Positions 18,055-26,191 of a DNA stretch of 64,000 nucleotides are shown here, in pieces. How positions within the stretch are numbered: the stretch's first letter is position 1; the number at the start of each line of letters is the position of its first letter. The DNA comes from Clostridium mediterraneense (lineage in GTDB: Bacteria; Bacillota; Clostridia; Clostridiales; Clostridiaceae). The notes below the pieces were generated by a model. The model saw only the letters and a program-made list of their open reading frames with translations. It did no database searches and was not told where the DNA came from. The stretch lies in the NCBI RefSeq assembly GCF_900091705.1, contig NZ_LT594785.1:2470918-2534917 (forward strand), written 5' to 3'. Position numbers and translations under genes: made by a program.

Positions 18055-19667
18055 ATATTTTCACCTAAGACCTTATTTAGAGCTTTTTTACATCTATTAA
18101 ATCTATCTAAACCATAAGTTCCAAACTCTTCACCTTGTTCTTCCTTTATCCTTGTCCAAATACTCCAAAGTAAATCTTGGCATATCTTATAAATTTCTAA
18201 TCTCTTTTTAGAGTTCTTATCCTCTTTGCCTTCAAAGTACATCTTAAGCATTAATTCTTCATCTTCTTGTGAAAATTCACATTCTATTGAATGAGCTGCT
18301 AAATCCCACATCGGATCATTTAAGCCACTATATTCCCAATCTATAAGATACATTTTTCCATTCTTATCTTTAATAAAATTTTCTGGAACAGTATCACAAT
18401 GACAAGGTGTTAAATAAGCACCATTATTCTTAAGAATGGTTTCTAAAGACATTACCTTTTCTCTAACTTCTGAATATCCATCATAATATTTACCATTCAA
18501 TTTATTAAGTAAAGATTCATATTCCTTAATATACTGAAATACATTAAATTCATTTTTCATTTCCAAATTAGAATTATGTAACCTTCTTAAAATATCAGTT
18601 ATCTTTTTCATATTTATTTGCATCTTTGCCATAGCTGGATTTATAGTTTCAGCTCCTTCAATCATAGCTGAAACTTTAGTACCTGTATTGACATCATAAT
18701 ATAATATTTCAGCATCAATTCCAGCTTTAGCAACTAAGCTAGAATTAATAGCTTCGCTTTTTCTATCAATCATCTCATTTGTTCCAGCTCCTGGTATCCT
18801 AATAACATACTCTTTTTCTTTAACTTTTGCTTTATAATTATTATTAGTCATCCCTCCAATAGGATAAACCAAGCTAATTTCATCTCTTTTTATATCAAGA
18901 TTATTAATTAGAACATTTTTAACTTCTTCTATTCTTGTAGAAATTTCTTTTCTTCTAAGTCTTGGCATAATATTTTTTATAAGCATCTCATATTGATTCC
19001 TGTTATCTATCTCTCCCCAAACAAGATCAATAATTTTTTCTACTCCAACTTTATGCTCCCTTGAAATATCAAGTATTATATATTCATAATTAACATATGG
19101 ATTCATATTCATGGAAAACTCTTCTAACATAAGTTTAAAGAATTCTTTAGAAATCTTACTTATACCTATCATTTCTCCATCTATCTTATTAAATTGATGA
19201 ATGTCTTTTGATATCTTGTAAAGATAATTTTCTCTTATTTCTACAAAGGCTTCATCACCTGAACCTGACTCATTAGTAATTAAAACACAATCTTTATAAC
19301 TGCTATTTATAATTCTCTCAATTGCTACATCTTCAAATACTAAATCATTTTCTATGATAAGAAAGTCTCCATCTAATTCTTTCTCTGCTAACGCTAAAGA
19401 TGCCATATTCCCTGTCCATTTATAATAATCATTTTTAACAATACGAATTGTATTATCAAAGCTCTTAAGTTGCTCAAAATATTCTGACTTATACCCTGTT
19501 ACTATAACTATTTTTTCAATTCCATTTTGTTTTAGTATCTTTATTATTCTTTCAATGACTTTAAAATCTTCAATTTCTAAAAAACCAACTGGCCTATCAA
19601 AATCTTTTCTATTTCCAGCTGCTAATATAACAGCTTCTTTTATCTTATTGTTTATAACTTCTTTCAT
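18051..19667 (-). CDS. Fusion of a cytidylyltransferase-like domain and choline/ethanolamine kinase (LicC-LicA type)
   Basis: ATG 19667 follows GGAG by 7 bases and gives 538 residues; a TTG 12 bases upstream overlaps that site. Residues 8-230 form a nucleotidyltransferase domain starting EAVILAAGNRKDFDRPVGF. The usual GxGTR loop is changed here to GNRKDFDRP. About 245-538 is a choline-kinase fold with the Brenner motif HCDTVPEN (near 425) and the metal-binding LIDWEYSG. Together they would phosphorylate choline or ethanolamine and activate it with CTP for LicD. Similar LicC-LicA fusions are known in Treponema. The changed loop raises doubt about the activity or nucleotide of the first domain, and a canonical licC lies at 24943-25623. 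Confidence 0.85.
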   Translation of the reverse strand: MKEVINNKIKEAVILAAGNRKDFDRPVGFLEIEDFKVIERIIKILKQNGIEKIVIVTGYKSEYFEQLKSFDNTIRIVKNDYYKWTGNMASLALAEKELDGDFLIIENDLVFEDVAIERIINSSYKDCVLITNESGSGDEAFVEIRENYLYKISKDIHQFNKIDGEMIGISKISKEFFKLMLEEFSMNMNPYVNYEYIILDISREHKVGVEKIIDLVWGEIDNRNQYEMLIKNIMPRLRRKEISTRIEEVKNVLINNLDIKRDEISLVYPIGGMTNNNYKAKVKEKEYVIRIPGAGTNEMIDRKSEAINSSLVAKAGIDAEILYYDVNTGTKVSAMIEGAETINPAMAKMQINMKKITDILRRLHNSNLEMKNEFNVFQYIKEYESLLNKLNGKYYDGYSEVREKVMSLETILKNNGAYLTPCHCDTVPENFIKDKNGKMYLIDWEYSGLNDPMWDLAAHSIECEFSQEDEELMLKMYFEGKEDKNSKKRLEIYKICQDLLWSIWTRIKEEQGEEFGTYGLDRFNRCKKALNKVLGENI

Positions 19668-19694
19668 ATATTTCTCCAATTAAAATTTAAGTTG

Positions 19695-21161
19695 TTATTT
19701 TCCTAATCTTGATTTTACTCTGGCTAAAATAGGTCTAACTATAACTAAGAAACTTTCATCTTTTATAATAAATAAGACCCCAAAATAAATAACTGAACAA
19801 ATTATTGATGATATCATTAACTGTATAAATGGTACATCTATCATTTTCTTTATTATATAAACTACTGGGATAAATATGAGCGAAACATATAAATATCTAT
19901 AAATTTCCCTACTATATAAATTAATTTTTAATTTTAGCTTATTTTTGATATATAAATATTGATAAATTATAACTACTATATTGGCTATACCTGTGCTTAA
20001 AATAGAAGTATTAACACTAAAGTAGCCAAACTTTATAAGTAGTGCATTTAAAATTACATTTATAATCCCACCTATAAATAATATTTTTACTTGTTTCTTT
20101 TCTTGCTTATATACATAAATAACTTGGTTTCCTGCAATTTCATCAAAAGCAAGTGTAACCATATATATTCCAAAACAAGCTAATACTCCAAAACCTTCTG
20201 TATACTGACTTCCAGCATAAAGTTTTAAAAGCTCTGAAGAAAATAGTATCATTCCCATAACTGCTGGGAAAATAAGCATAAAATAAATTTTAGTAACCTT
20301 ATTTAAAAGGTTTATGTATTCTGTTTTATCATCTTTTTCAACATAAGCATGAAGTCTAGGGGCTATTGCTTGAATTACTGACATCATAAAAGTATTAAGT
20401 ACTGACATTATTCCTTGACCTACTACATAGTAGCTAAGTACAACTGCTCCACTAAAGTATCCAAGCATATATCTATCTGATTGAGTATAAAGAACATTAG
20501 CATTTGATAGTATAACAACTAAAATCATTGGCCATATATGTTCTAAAATCTTAATATTCTTAAATGAAAATTTTACTTTTCTTTTTATATAAATAAAACT
20601 AATTACGCTTGTTGCAACTGTTGCTAAAGAATTTAAATAGACATAAGTTTTAAAATCTTCAGGTCCTTTAACTAGTAAAATAATTGCTAAAAAGTAAATT
20701 AGTCTAACTACTACTGTTTTTATAGTTACAAATCCAAAATTCTCTAATGCCTCATTCATCCAATCTATCTGGAATGCATTAAAAATAAATTGAATATTTA
20801 AAATCATACAAATCCAATAAACTTCTGTACCTCTTACTGTAAAATATAAAATAAGTACAAAAATTATAAGAGCTACTATATTAGTAATTAAAGTAATAAT
20901 AAATAACGATGTGAATTTCGATTCAAGCTGTTCTTTATCATTTTTAATCTTACTAATTTCTCTTACACCATACTGAAGTATTCCAAATGTCCCAAACATA
21001 AAGAAATAGTTAAATATGCTCTGTGCATAATTTAAACTACCTACTTGATCTGGAACAAGAACTCTCATTACATATGGTCCTATAAGAACAGGTAAGATTA
21101 TTTTAAATAAATTAAGTATTATCTTAAAAATAGTATTTTTATATAAGGATTTCTCTGCCAT
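19695..21161 (-). CDS. Second Wzx-type oligosaccharide flippase
   Basis: ATG 21161 with GAGGAGAG gives 488 residues (MAEKSLYKNTIFKIILNLFK). Longer in-frame versions lack a ribosome site. It is a PST-family flippase with about 14 helices. The first amphipathic stretch and GPYVMRVLVPDQVGSLNYAQS are typical of RfbX/EpsK-like proteins. It overlaps the LicD gene by 23 bases and is followed by the LicC-LicA fusion. Its cargo is therefore probably the phosphocholine- or phosphoethanolamine-bearing glycan, as in pneumococcal TacF, rather than the capsule repeat. That assignment is inferred from neighbours. Confidence 0.88.
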   Translation of the reverse strand: MAEKSLYKNTIFKIILNLFKIILPVLIGPYVMRVLVPDQVGSLNYAQSIFNYFFMFGTFGILQYGVREISKIKNDKEQLESKFTSLFIITLITNIVALIIFVLILYFTVRGTEVYWICMILNIQFIFNAFQIDWMNEALENFGFVTIKTVVVRLIYFLAIILLVKGPEDFKTYVYLNSLATVATSVISFIYIKRKVKFSFKNIKILEHIWPMILVVILSNANVLYTQSDRYMLGYFSGAVVLSYYVVGQGIMSVLNTFMMSVIQAIAPRLHAYVEKDDKTEYINLLNKVTKIYFMLIFPAVMGMILFSSELLKLYAGSQYTEGFGVLACFGIYMVTLAFDEIAGNQVIYVYKQEKKQVKILFIGGIINVILNALLIKFGYFSVNTSILSTGIANIVVIIYQYLYIKNKLKLKINLYSREIYRYLYVSLIFIPVVYIIKKMIDVPFIQLMISSIICSVIYFGVLFIIKDESFLVIVRPILARVKSRLGK

Positions 21162-21951
21162 TATTACTCTCCTCATAAATTTCAATATGTGTTGCATGAG
21201 TATGTCTCTCTTCAACAGAAGGTATTCTCATATAATCACCATATAGATTTTTCAAAATTATATCTGGATTATTAGGTATTGAAAATTTATAACCTTCAAA
21301 TTCTGCTTCCTTTAAAGGAAATAGATTTTTCTCCTCATAAATAAACTGATTATAAAAATAAGTATCTACCCCGTAAGTATACTTATCAGTTCCAAACTTC
21401 TCATTTATCCAAATAGTACTTCTTATTAGTCTTTGAAAATATTTATAATTTATAGGTTTTAAAATAAACTCAATAAACTTTTTAATAGGGTTAGTCTTAT
21501 TTGTTTCTTCCTTAACCTGTATAAGTCCTTGTCCTATTACTCTTTGAAGTTTTGTTATAAGCTTACTTTTAGGTACCCTATCCATTGGAAAAACATCTAT
21601 AAATATTCCTTCATTATAGTTAACCTTATCTCTTCCCTTTTCTTTAAATAAGCTATTGTTATGTCTTATTTTCATTGGACAACCATTTACACCATATGTT
21701 TTTTCGGTATCAATTGTTTGAACAAAATATTTACTTCCTAACTCACTTTGCGCTACTTTCTCAAACTTTTTATAATTATCTCTAGTCATAGAAATATCTA
21801 AATCGTCATCCCAAGGAATGAACCCCTTATGCCTTATAGCTCCAAGTAAAGTTCCATCACTTAAATAATATTCGATATTATGTTTCTTACAGATTTTATC
21901 TATTTCAAACATCATTTCAACCATTATCATTTGTGCATCTCTTAAAATCAA
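21139..21951 (-). CDS. licD: LicD-family phosphocholine/phosphoethanolamine transferase, TTG start
   Basis: TTG at 21951 lies 8 bases after AAGGAG and gives 270 residues. The longer frame to 22029 has no ribosome site and a non-family N-terminus. The LicD signature is intact: HNIEYYLSDGTLLGAIRHKG followed by FIPWDDDLDISM, with the metal-binding DDD. The enzyme moves phosphocholine or a related group from CDP-choline to a sugar of a surface glycan, on the cytoplasmic side. It is the first gene of an operon with a flippase, LicC-LicA fusion and LicB-like permease, which together cover uptake, activation, transfer and export. Confidence 0.93.
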   Translation of the reverse strand: MILRDAQMIMVEMMFEIDKICKKHNIEYYLSDGTLLGAIRHKGFIPWDDDLDISMTRDNYKKFEKVAQSELGSKYFVQTIDTEKTYGVNGCPMKIRHNNSLFKEKGRDKVNYNEGIFIDVFPMDRVPKSKLITKLQRVIGQGLIQVKEETNKTNPIKKFIEFILKPINYKYFQRLIRSTIWINEKFGTDKYTYGVDTYFYNQFIYEEKNLFPLKEAEFEGYKFSIPNNPDIILKNLYGDYMRIPSVEERHTHATHIEIYEESNNGREILI

Positions 21952-22045
21952 TTTTATATCTCCTTTATTAATTTCTATATTCAAGTCTAAATAAAATAAT
22001 ATTTTATTAAATATTGTTAAATAAATCATTAATATACTTTAAAAG

Positions 22046-22054
22046 ATTATACCA
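22046..22054 (-). promoter_or_regulatory. Extended -10 promoter of the licD operon
   Basis: The minus strand reads TGGTATAAT, the same extended -10 form as the capsule promoter, about 95 bases before the TTG start. A recognisable -35 is absent. The sigma-factor gene ends 160 bases upstream with no clear terminator, so read-through from that SOS promoter is also possible. Confidence 0.5.
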
Positions 22055-22215
22055 TTATATTAAAATTCAATAAAAAAACATTTAATATCTATAATGTAAT
22101 CATTTAACTACTATTTTTAAATTTTATTAAAGTTTTATTCTTTAATGTTATTTAATTTTAAAAATAATGTAGAATTCATAGCATATAGTTAAATAATAAT
22201 TATCAATTGTAAATT

Positions 22216-22788
22216 TTATTTAATATCAAATTTTCCCCTAAGTATTTCTAATATCTCTTCTCTCCTTCTTCTAACTTTAGAATAACTTTCTCCTTTCAAA
22301 TTAGACCATCTGGTTAACATTCCAGAACTTTTTGAATATAAAAATAAAATAAGTTCCCTATCATATGCACTCAATTCCTCTAAAGCAGTTAAAAGTTCTT
22401 TTAGCATAAATTCTTTTTCAACAATTTCTTCTGTTAAATTATCATCACAAATAAAATCTGAAGCAAACATACCATCTGCAACGGGTGCATCTAAACTACT
22501 TTCATAACTTTTTCTCATGGTATTCCTAATCATATTATTAAAATTATTTCTTATAGCTCCATCAAGATATGCTGTAAAACTACTTTTACTTTCAAAATTA
22601 TATTTATCAATTGAATTAAGTGCTGTAACTCTAGCTATCTGAATTAAATCTTCTGTTTCATATCCCTTAATAAAATAACTCATAGCTCTTTTTATAATAA
22701 GAGGGTTATATTTTTCTAAAATATACTCTGTAGACTTCATATCACCACTTTTAGCTTTTAATAAAATTTCTCTAAATTTACTTCCCAT
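22216..22788 (-). CDS. Sigma-70-family alternative sigma factor under a LexA box
   Basis: This 190-residue protein has sigma region 2 (about 20-95). ILEKYNPLIIKRAMSYF corresponds to region 2.1, YETEDLIQIARVTALNSIDKYN to 2.2, and SSFTAYLDGAIRNNFNNMIR to 2.3/2.4. After an acidic linker comes a C-terminal region 4-like helix set (LEELSAYDRELILFLYSK ... YSKVRRRREEILEIL), in which the normal helix-turn-helix spacing is stretched. Size and layout resemble clostridial special-purpose sigma factors such as UviA, which is UV-inducible. The promoter holds a perfect SOS operator, so expression should follow DNA damage. Target promoters are unknown; the licD operon downstream and the two anchored proteins upstream are candidates by position only. 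Confidence 0.85.
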   Translation of the reverse strand: MGSKFREILLKAKSGDMKSTEYILEKYNPLIIKRAMSYFIKGYETEDLIQIARVTALNSIDKYNFESKSSFTAYLDGAIRNNFNNMIRNTMRKSYESSLDAPVADGMFASDFICDDNLTEEIVEKEFMLKELLTALEELSAYDRELILFLYSKSSGMLTRWSNLKGESYSKVRRRREEILEILRGKFDIK

Positions 22789-22817
22789 TTATTCCACTCC
22801 CCCTACTTTATAAGTAC

Positions 22818-22846
22818 ATTTTATACGAACATATGTTCGTTTTCAA
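22818..22846 (-). promoter_or_regulatory. Sigma-A promoter with LexA (SOS) operator in its spacer
   Basis: On the minus strand TTGAAA (22841-22846) and TAAAAT (22818-22823) are 17 bases apart. The spacer carries the perfect 16-base palindrome ACGAACATATGTTCGT (22825-22840). It fits the Gram-positive LexA/DinR consensus CGAACRNRYGTTCG. A bound LexA dimer would block the promoter completely. Confidence 0.9.
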
Positions 22847-22930
22847 GGTATAAAATGTATTTATTTGGAAATTTATTTCTACTAAATATATATACCTCTT
22901 TATAAATTTTTTTCAAAAATTAAATAAAAA

Positions 22931-22959
22931 AAAGACTTATTTCTTAGAAATAAGTCTTT
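22931..22959 (-). terminator. Terminator after the small anchored protein gene
   Basis: A 12-base perfect stem (22931-22942 with 22948-22959) has a 5-base loop and an A-run on its left, which gives a U-run in the minus direction. It separates the upstream genes from the SOS promoter. Confidence 0.85.
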
Positions 22960-22970
22960 AAAAATATATA

Positions 22971-23396
22971 TTAAGCTGATGTACCTACTATTGTTACAAC
23001 ATTATTAACTTGTTTGAAATCAATTGTTATATTTTGTGGATTTCCATTACATGTTGCTGCAAATGTAGCTGTAAGTTCATTTCCATTTGTTGATTTACTT
23101 ATAACACTTTGGAAATTATAAGTATTGTTACTATTTATATATGCAGCATAATTTTCATTAGCTATATTTAAAAGTTCTGCATTTGAATAACTAGTTGCTC
23201 CAACTACCTCTGTTGCTTGTGATGGTTGCGGTACATATTTTTGAACTGGTTTTTCTTGTGCTGCTTTTTCTTGAGCTTCTTGAATAGCTAATGCCTTTTC
23301 TCTAGCTTCCTTAGATTTTTCAGTTTGATATATAGCAGCTCCCCCTATTATAACTAATAAAGCTACTAATATAATAGTCTTTAGTTTTCCATCCAT
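22971..23396 (-). CDS. Small membrane-anchored extracellular protein, function unknown
   Basis: Of 141 residues, 7-23 form a single hydrophobic anchor (TIILVALLVIIGGAAIY). After it comes a charged Lys/Glu/Ala-rich stalk likely to be helical (EKSKEAREKALAIQEAQEK, about 26-45). A Pro/Gln link leads to a compact Thr/Asn-rich domain at about 70-141 that contains one Cys (AATCNG). The domain looks like a small all-beta or alpha/beta fold with no recognised motif. The gene follows 23423-24112 by 26 bases and shares its design of anchor, linker and small domain, so the two are probably co-transcribed. Confidence 0.75.
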   Translation of the reverse strand: MDGKLKTIILVALLVIIGGAAIYQTEKSKEAREKALAIQEAQEKAAQEKPVQKYVPQPSQATEVVGATSYSNAELLNIANENYAAYINSNNTYNFQSVISKSTNGNELTATFAATCNGNPQNITIDFKQVNNVVTIVGTSA

Positions 23397-23422
23397 ATTA
23401 AAATTCCTCCTAAAATAAATAG

Positions 23423-24112
23423 TTAGTTAATCTTAGTTAGGCTGTTATCATCTGTTCCTACACTATATAAAGTTCCATCTGGTAAAATAAAATCCCAAGC
23501 TATATTGTTAGAATGATTATTCATGTAATTATAAACCTTTACTAAATAACCACTTTTTCCATCCATAGTCATTTTGCTTACATCTGTTGACCAGCTACTT
23601 GTATTAAGCATAGGATATTTATCAGCATAATAGCTCATAACTCTATTACTTGCTTCTGTACTATTTGTAACTACATTAGATGTATTATTAGCTTTATTAT
23701 TAGCTACTGTGTTATTATTTGTACTTTGTTCACTTTGATTTTGATTACCACTTTGATGTACATTACTATTATTGTTATTATTATTGCTATTATTATTAAT
23801 TTGAGTATTTTGTTTTTGAGTACTATTAGTAGAAACTGCTTGTCCAGCATTTGTGTTATTTTGAGCTACCTTTTCTGGTGCATTATTACTAACTTCTACT
23901 GGTTTTGCTGTATTATTTTTTAAATCAGGAGCAGTAACATTTTTATCTACATTATCTCCCTTAACCTGATCTGTTTTGTTTTTATCATTGTTTGTTACAA
24001 CAGCTGGTTTTGTTGAATCTGTAATCTTGCTTTTACTACTTGCAAAATAAACTCCTCCAGCTACTGCTGCTACAACTACTACAATAATACCTACTATAAC
24101 TGCCTTCTTCAT
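23423..24112 (-). CDS. Membrane-anchored protein with Asn/Gln-rich linker and small C-terminal domain
   Basis: Residues 4-26 are a hydrophobic anchor (AVIVGIIVVVVAAVAGGVYF). About 30-150 is low-complexity Asn, Thr, Gln and Lys sequence with homopolymeric Asn runs. About 152-229 is a folded-looking domain with aromatic positions (YYADKYPMLNTSSWSTD, AWDFILPDGTLYSVG). No family is recognised. The tail should be displayed on the outer membrane face through a flexible linker crossing the wall. The Asn runs are likely to vary in length between strains. It lies upstream of a similarly built small protein in one unit. Confidence 0.75.
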   Translation of the reverse strand: MKKAVIVGIIVVVVAAVAGGVYFASSKSKITDSTKPAVVTNNDKNKTDQVKGDNVDKNVTAPDLKNNTAKPVEVSNNAPEKVAQNNTNAGQAVSTNSTQKQNTQINNNSNNNNNNSNVHQSGNQNQSEQSTNNNTVANNKANNTSNVVTNSTEASNRVMSYYADKYPMLNTSSWSTDVSKMTMDGKSGYLVKVYNYMNNHSNNIAWDFILPDGTLYSVGTDDNSLTKIN

Positions 24113-24388
24113 TTGTTTTCCTCCTTGGTTACATAATGCCGATTATTTTATTTTTATATGTTTAAATCTAAATCTAATTTTAATTCATTTTAGCACTTAA
24201 TAAATATTTTGTAAATTAGCATATAAGCTCTTAATTTACCTGTTTCACTTCACTATACCAAGGAAAATTTAATTTCAATATATAAATCATAATACATAGT
24301 AAAAAAGAGAAAAAGTCATTTTAAGTTAAAATTCAGAAACTTTAGTGCACGTATTTGTTACCTTTCTAGTTAAAAATGCTAAAAAAAT

Positions 24389-24416
24389 AAAAGGTTAATT
24401 CCCCAATTAACCTTTT
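24389..24416 (-). terminator. Strong orphan terminator, minus strand
   Basis: A 12-base perfect stem (24389-24400 with 24405-24416) has a CCCC loop, and seven A's before it become a U-run. No coding gene ends here: the nearest upstream minus gene (licC) ends at 24943, so the terminated transcript must be untranslated or read through from licC. Confidence 0.8.
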
Positions 24417-24511
24417 ACTAAATCAATATCAATATTTAAATCTATAATAAATACTTTTTAGAACCCATACGGAGCCCTAACTTTCCGTTCACTATACGAG
24501 CCAAATACAAC
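24417..24511 (-). other. Candidate small RNA or relic: GC-richer island before the orphan terminator
   Basis: Bases 24461-24502 are clearly richer in G and C than their surroundings. They hold two similar words, CATACGGAGCC (24467) and TATACGAGCC (24493), and a GAAC...GTTC frame able to pair at its ends. No open frame with a ribosome site crosses it. With the terminator directly downstream on the minus strand it could be the 3' part of a noncoding RNA. I recognise no RNA family. Confidence 0.3.
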
Positions 24512-24672
24512 ACACTTTTTTAACTTTACACTTTAATATAACACTTCTTTTATTTTAAACTTTTTAATTCACACTTTTTATTTTACACTTTAACCTTAAC
24601 CTTACACTTTACAATTCACACTTTTTGATTTACACTTTAAACTTTATAATTTACACTTCACATTTTACACTT
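24512..24672. repeat. Degenerate ACACTT tandem repeat cluster
   Basis: ACACTT occurs ten times in 161 bases, starting at 24512, 24528, 24541, 24571, 24585, 24604, 24618, 24632, 24653 and 24667. Five of the nine gaps are 13 or 14 bases. Most copies sit in the longer word TTTACACTTTT. The cluster is non-coding on both strands. Confidence 0.7.
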
Positions 24673-24942
24673 TTTAAATTTATACTAAAAACATTTAATC
24701 CCTTATAATTAAATATTCTTATTTATAAGTGCCTTTCACCAAAGCACTGAACATCAAATATATTTGAACCTCTTTACAAATATTATTATAATATATAAAT
24801 TTAAATAAATAATGGTTATCTTTTAAACAAATTGTAAATTTATTTTATTTTTACGAATATTATTTAAGTGCTATTAAATATAAAATTAAATGCTCTGTTG
24901 TTTTTGTCTATTTATTCCTTATTTTTAATATAAAATTAAATT

Positions 24943-25623
24943 TTATTCCACTATTTTTTTAACTGTAGCTAATTCATCTAAATTATCTATCTCAAAAACA
25001 CTATTTTCATTAACCATATTAACCTTTATGTTTAATATATCTATATTTTCTTTAACTATATCGTCCCAATATAAATTATTGAAATCTTCACCTGATACTT
25101 TTTCTTCAAGTTTCTTAACTATTTTCTCTCCATCAACTTCACTCCAATAAGAAACACCTGAAAGTATATATCCCTCTCCACTTTCTACTCTTATTTCAGT
25201 AAGCTTATTATTTTGATCATAATAAACCTTCCACTCATCTTTAAATCCCTTCTTATTTGCTACAAAATAAGTTGAAGTCTCTGGACTCTCTAAAATAAAG
25301 TTTTCATTTATATATATATCAGCATCTATTACATATGTATCTTTTAAATATTCTCTTACTAAATACATAGTATAAATATTATTATATTTATCATATTTAT
25401 CATTATTAATAAGCTTTACTCCATATTTATCTTTTAAATATTCAAATTTTTCATTTAAGTATCCTGTTACCACTATTATTTCTTCTACACCTTTTTCCCT
25501 AAGCATTTCTACTTGTCTTTCAAGTAATGGTTTCTTATTAACCACAATTAATGACTTAGGTGTATCTAAAGTTAATGGTCTAAGTCTTGTCCCCATCCCC
25601 GCTGCTAAAAGTATCGCTCTCAT
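24943..25623 (-). CDS. licC: CTP:phosphocholine cytidylyltransferase-type enzyme
   Basis: The 226-residue single-domain nucleotidyltransferase has an intact loop, LLAAGMGTRLRPLTLDTPKS (residues 5-24), with the nucleotide-binding GxGTR and the catalytic Lys. The metal-binding VIDADIYI follows near residue 97. Length and order match pneumococcal LicC (about 229 residues), which makes CDP-choline from CTP and phosphocholine for LicD. It stands apart from the licD operon, as its own unit after several hundred non-coding bases. It complements, or duplicates, the changed LicC-like domain in the fusion at 18051-19667. A CDP-ethanolamine role is equally compatible. Confidence 0.85.
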   Translation of the reverse strand: MRAILLAAGMGTRLRPLTLDTPKSLIVVNKKPLLERQVEMLREKGVEEIIVVTGYLNEKFEYLKDKYGVKLINNDKYDKYNNIYTMYLVREYLKDTYVIDADIYINENFILESPETSTYFVANKKGFKDEWKVYYDQNNKLTEIRVESGEGYILSGVSYWSEVDGEKIVKKLEEKVSGEDFNNLYWDDIVKENIDILNIKVNMVNENSVFEIDNLDELATVKKIVE

Positions 25624-25830
25624 AAAAAATTCCTCCTTAGTTAATCTATCTCTTAATGTACTATATATTTATTTGTTTTTAAAGAACTACTTCTTAGTAT
25701 TCTTATCAATTCTATCGCTTAAAATCTATAATTCTTTCAAATATAAGTCCTTTTATCACTATATTTCTTTTAAATAGCTTATTATAAAATTAAAAATAAA
25801 TAAGTTTTATTATAAAAAAACAATAAAAAA

Positions 25831-25860
25831 GCTATATTAGAGCTAAAAGTCTAATATAGC
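25831..25860 (-). terminator. Terminator after the small membrane protein at 25923
   Basis: A 10-base stem (25831-25840 with 25851-25860) has a 10-base loop and an A-run at 25825-25830, which gives a U-run on the minus strand. A second short inverted repeat (25905-25927) overlaps the stop of the upstream small gene. Confidence 0.7.
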
Positions 25861-25922
25861 TAATATTTATTTGAGATATTTAATTTGTTTTTATTTGAAT
25901 CCCTAGTAATGAATTAAATTCA

Positions 25923-26081
25923 TTACTTTTTTCTATTCTGCTTTTTAATTAATTCAACAATTTCAAACAGTAAATATATTATCCCTAATATATCCTTAAT
26001 AGGCATATTAAATAATACACTTATTACTATACAAAAAAGAATCAATCTTAAAAGTAGAATCCATTTGGAATTCTCCTTCAA
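25923..26081 (-). CDS. Small single-helix membrane protein (52 residues), TTG start
   Basis: TTG 26081 is preceded by AAAAGGAG at 9 bases. The product has a basic N-terminus (MKENSKW), one hydrophobic stretch (ILLLRLILFCIVISVLF), a short DILGIIYLLFEIVELI amphipathic or second membrane segment, and a basic end (KKQNRKK). No family is recognised. A terminator lies 60 bases downstream. It sits between the CpsB-like phosphatase gene and licC on the same strand. The ribosome site, composition and terminator together support a real gene, though a chance frame cannot be excluded. Confidence 0.5.
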   Translation of the reverse strand: MKENSKWILLLRLILFCIVISVLFNMPIKDILGIIYLLFEIVELIKKQNRKK

Positions 26082-26191
26082 ATTAAATATCTCCTTTTCA
26101 TATTAATTTATATTTATTATATATTTTATTACAATTATTTATTCATTCAATTAATACTCTTCTTCTAAACCTACATAAAAAGCTTAATTAT

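Noticed and set aside
24461-24502. tRNA or T-box element considered in the GC-richer island
   Set aside because: No cloverleaf arms, no anticodon loop geometry, and no T-box sequence or antiterminator.
24512-24672. ACACTT cluster considered as a CRISPR array
   Set aside because: Repeats are only 6-11 bases with irregular short gaps and no unique spacers of constant size; no cas gene nearby.
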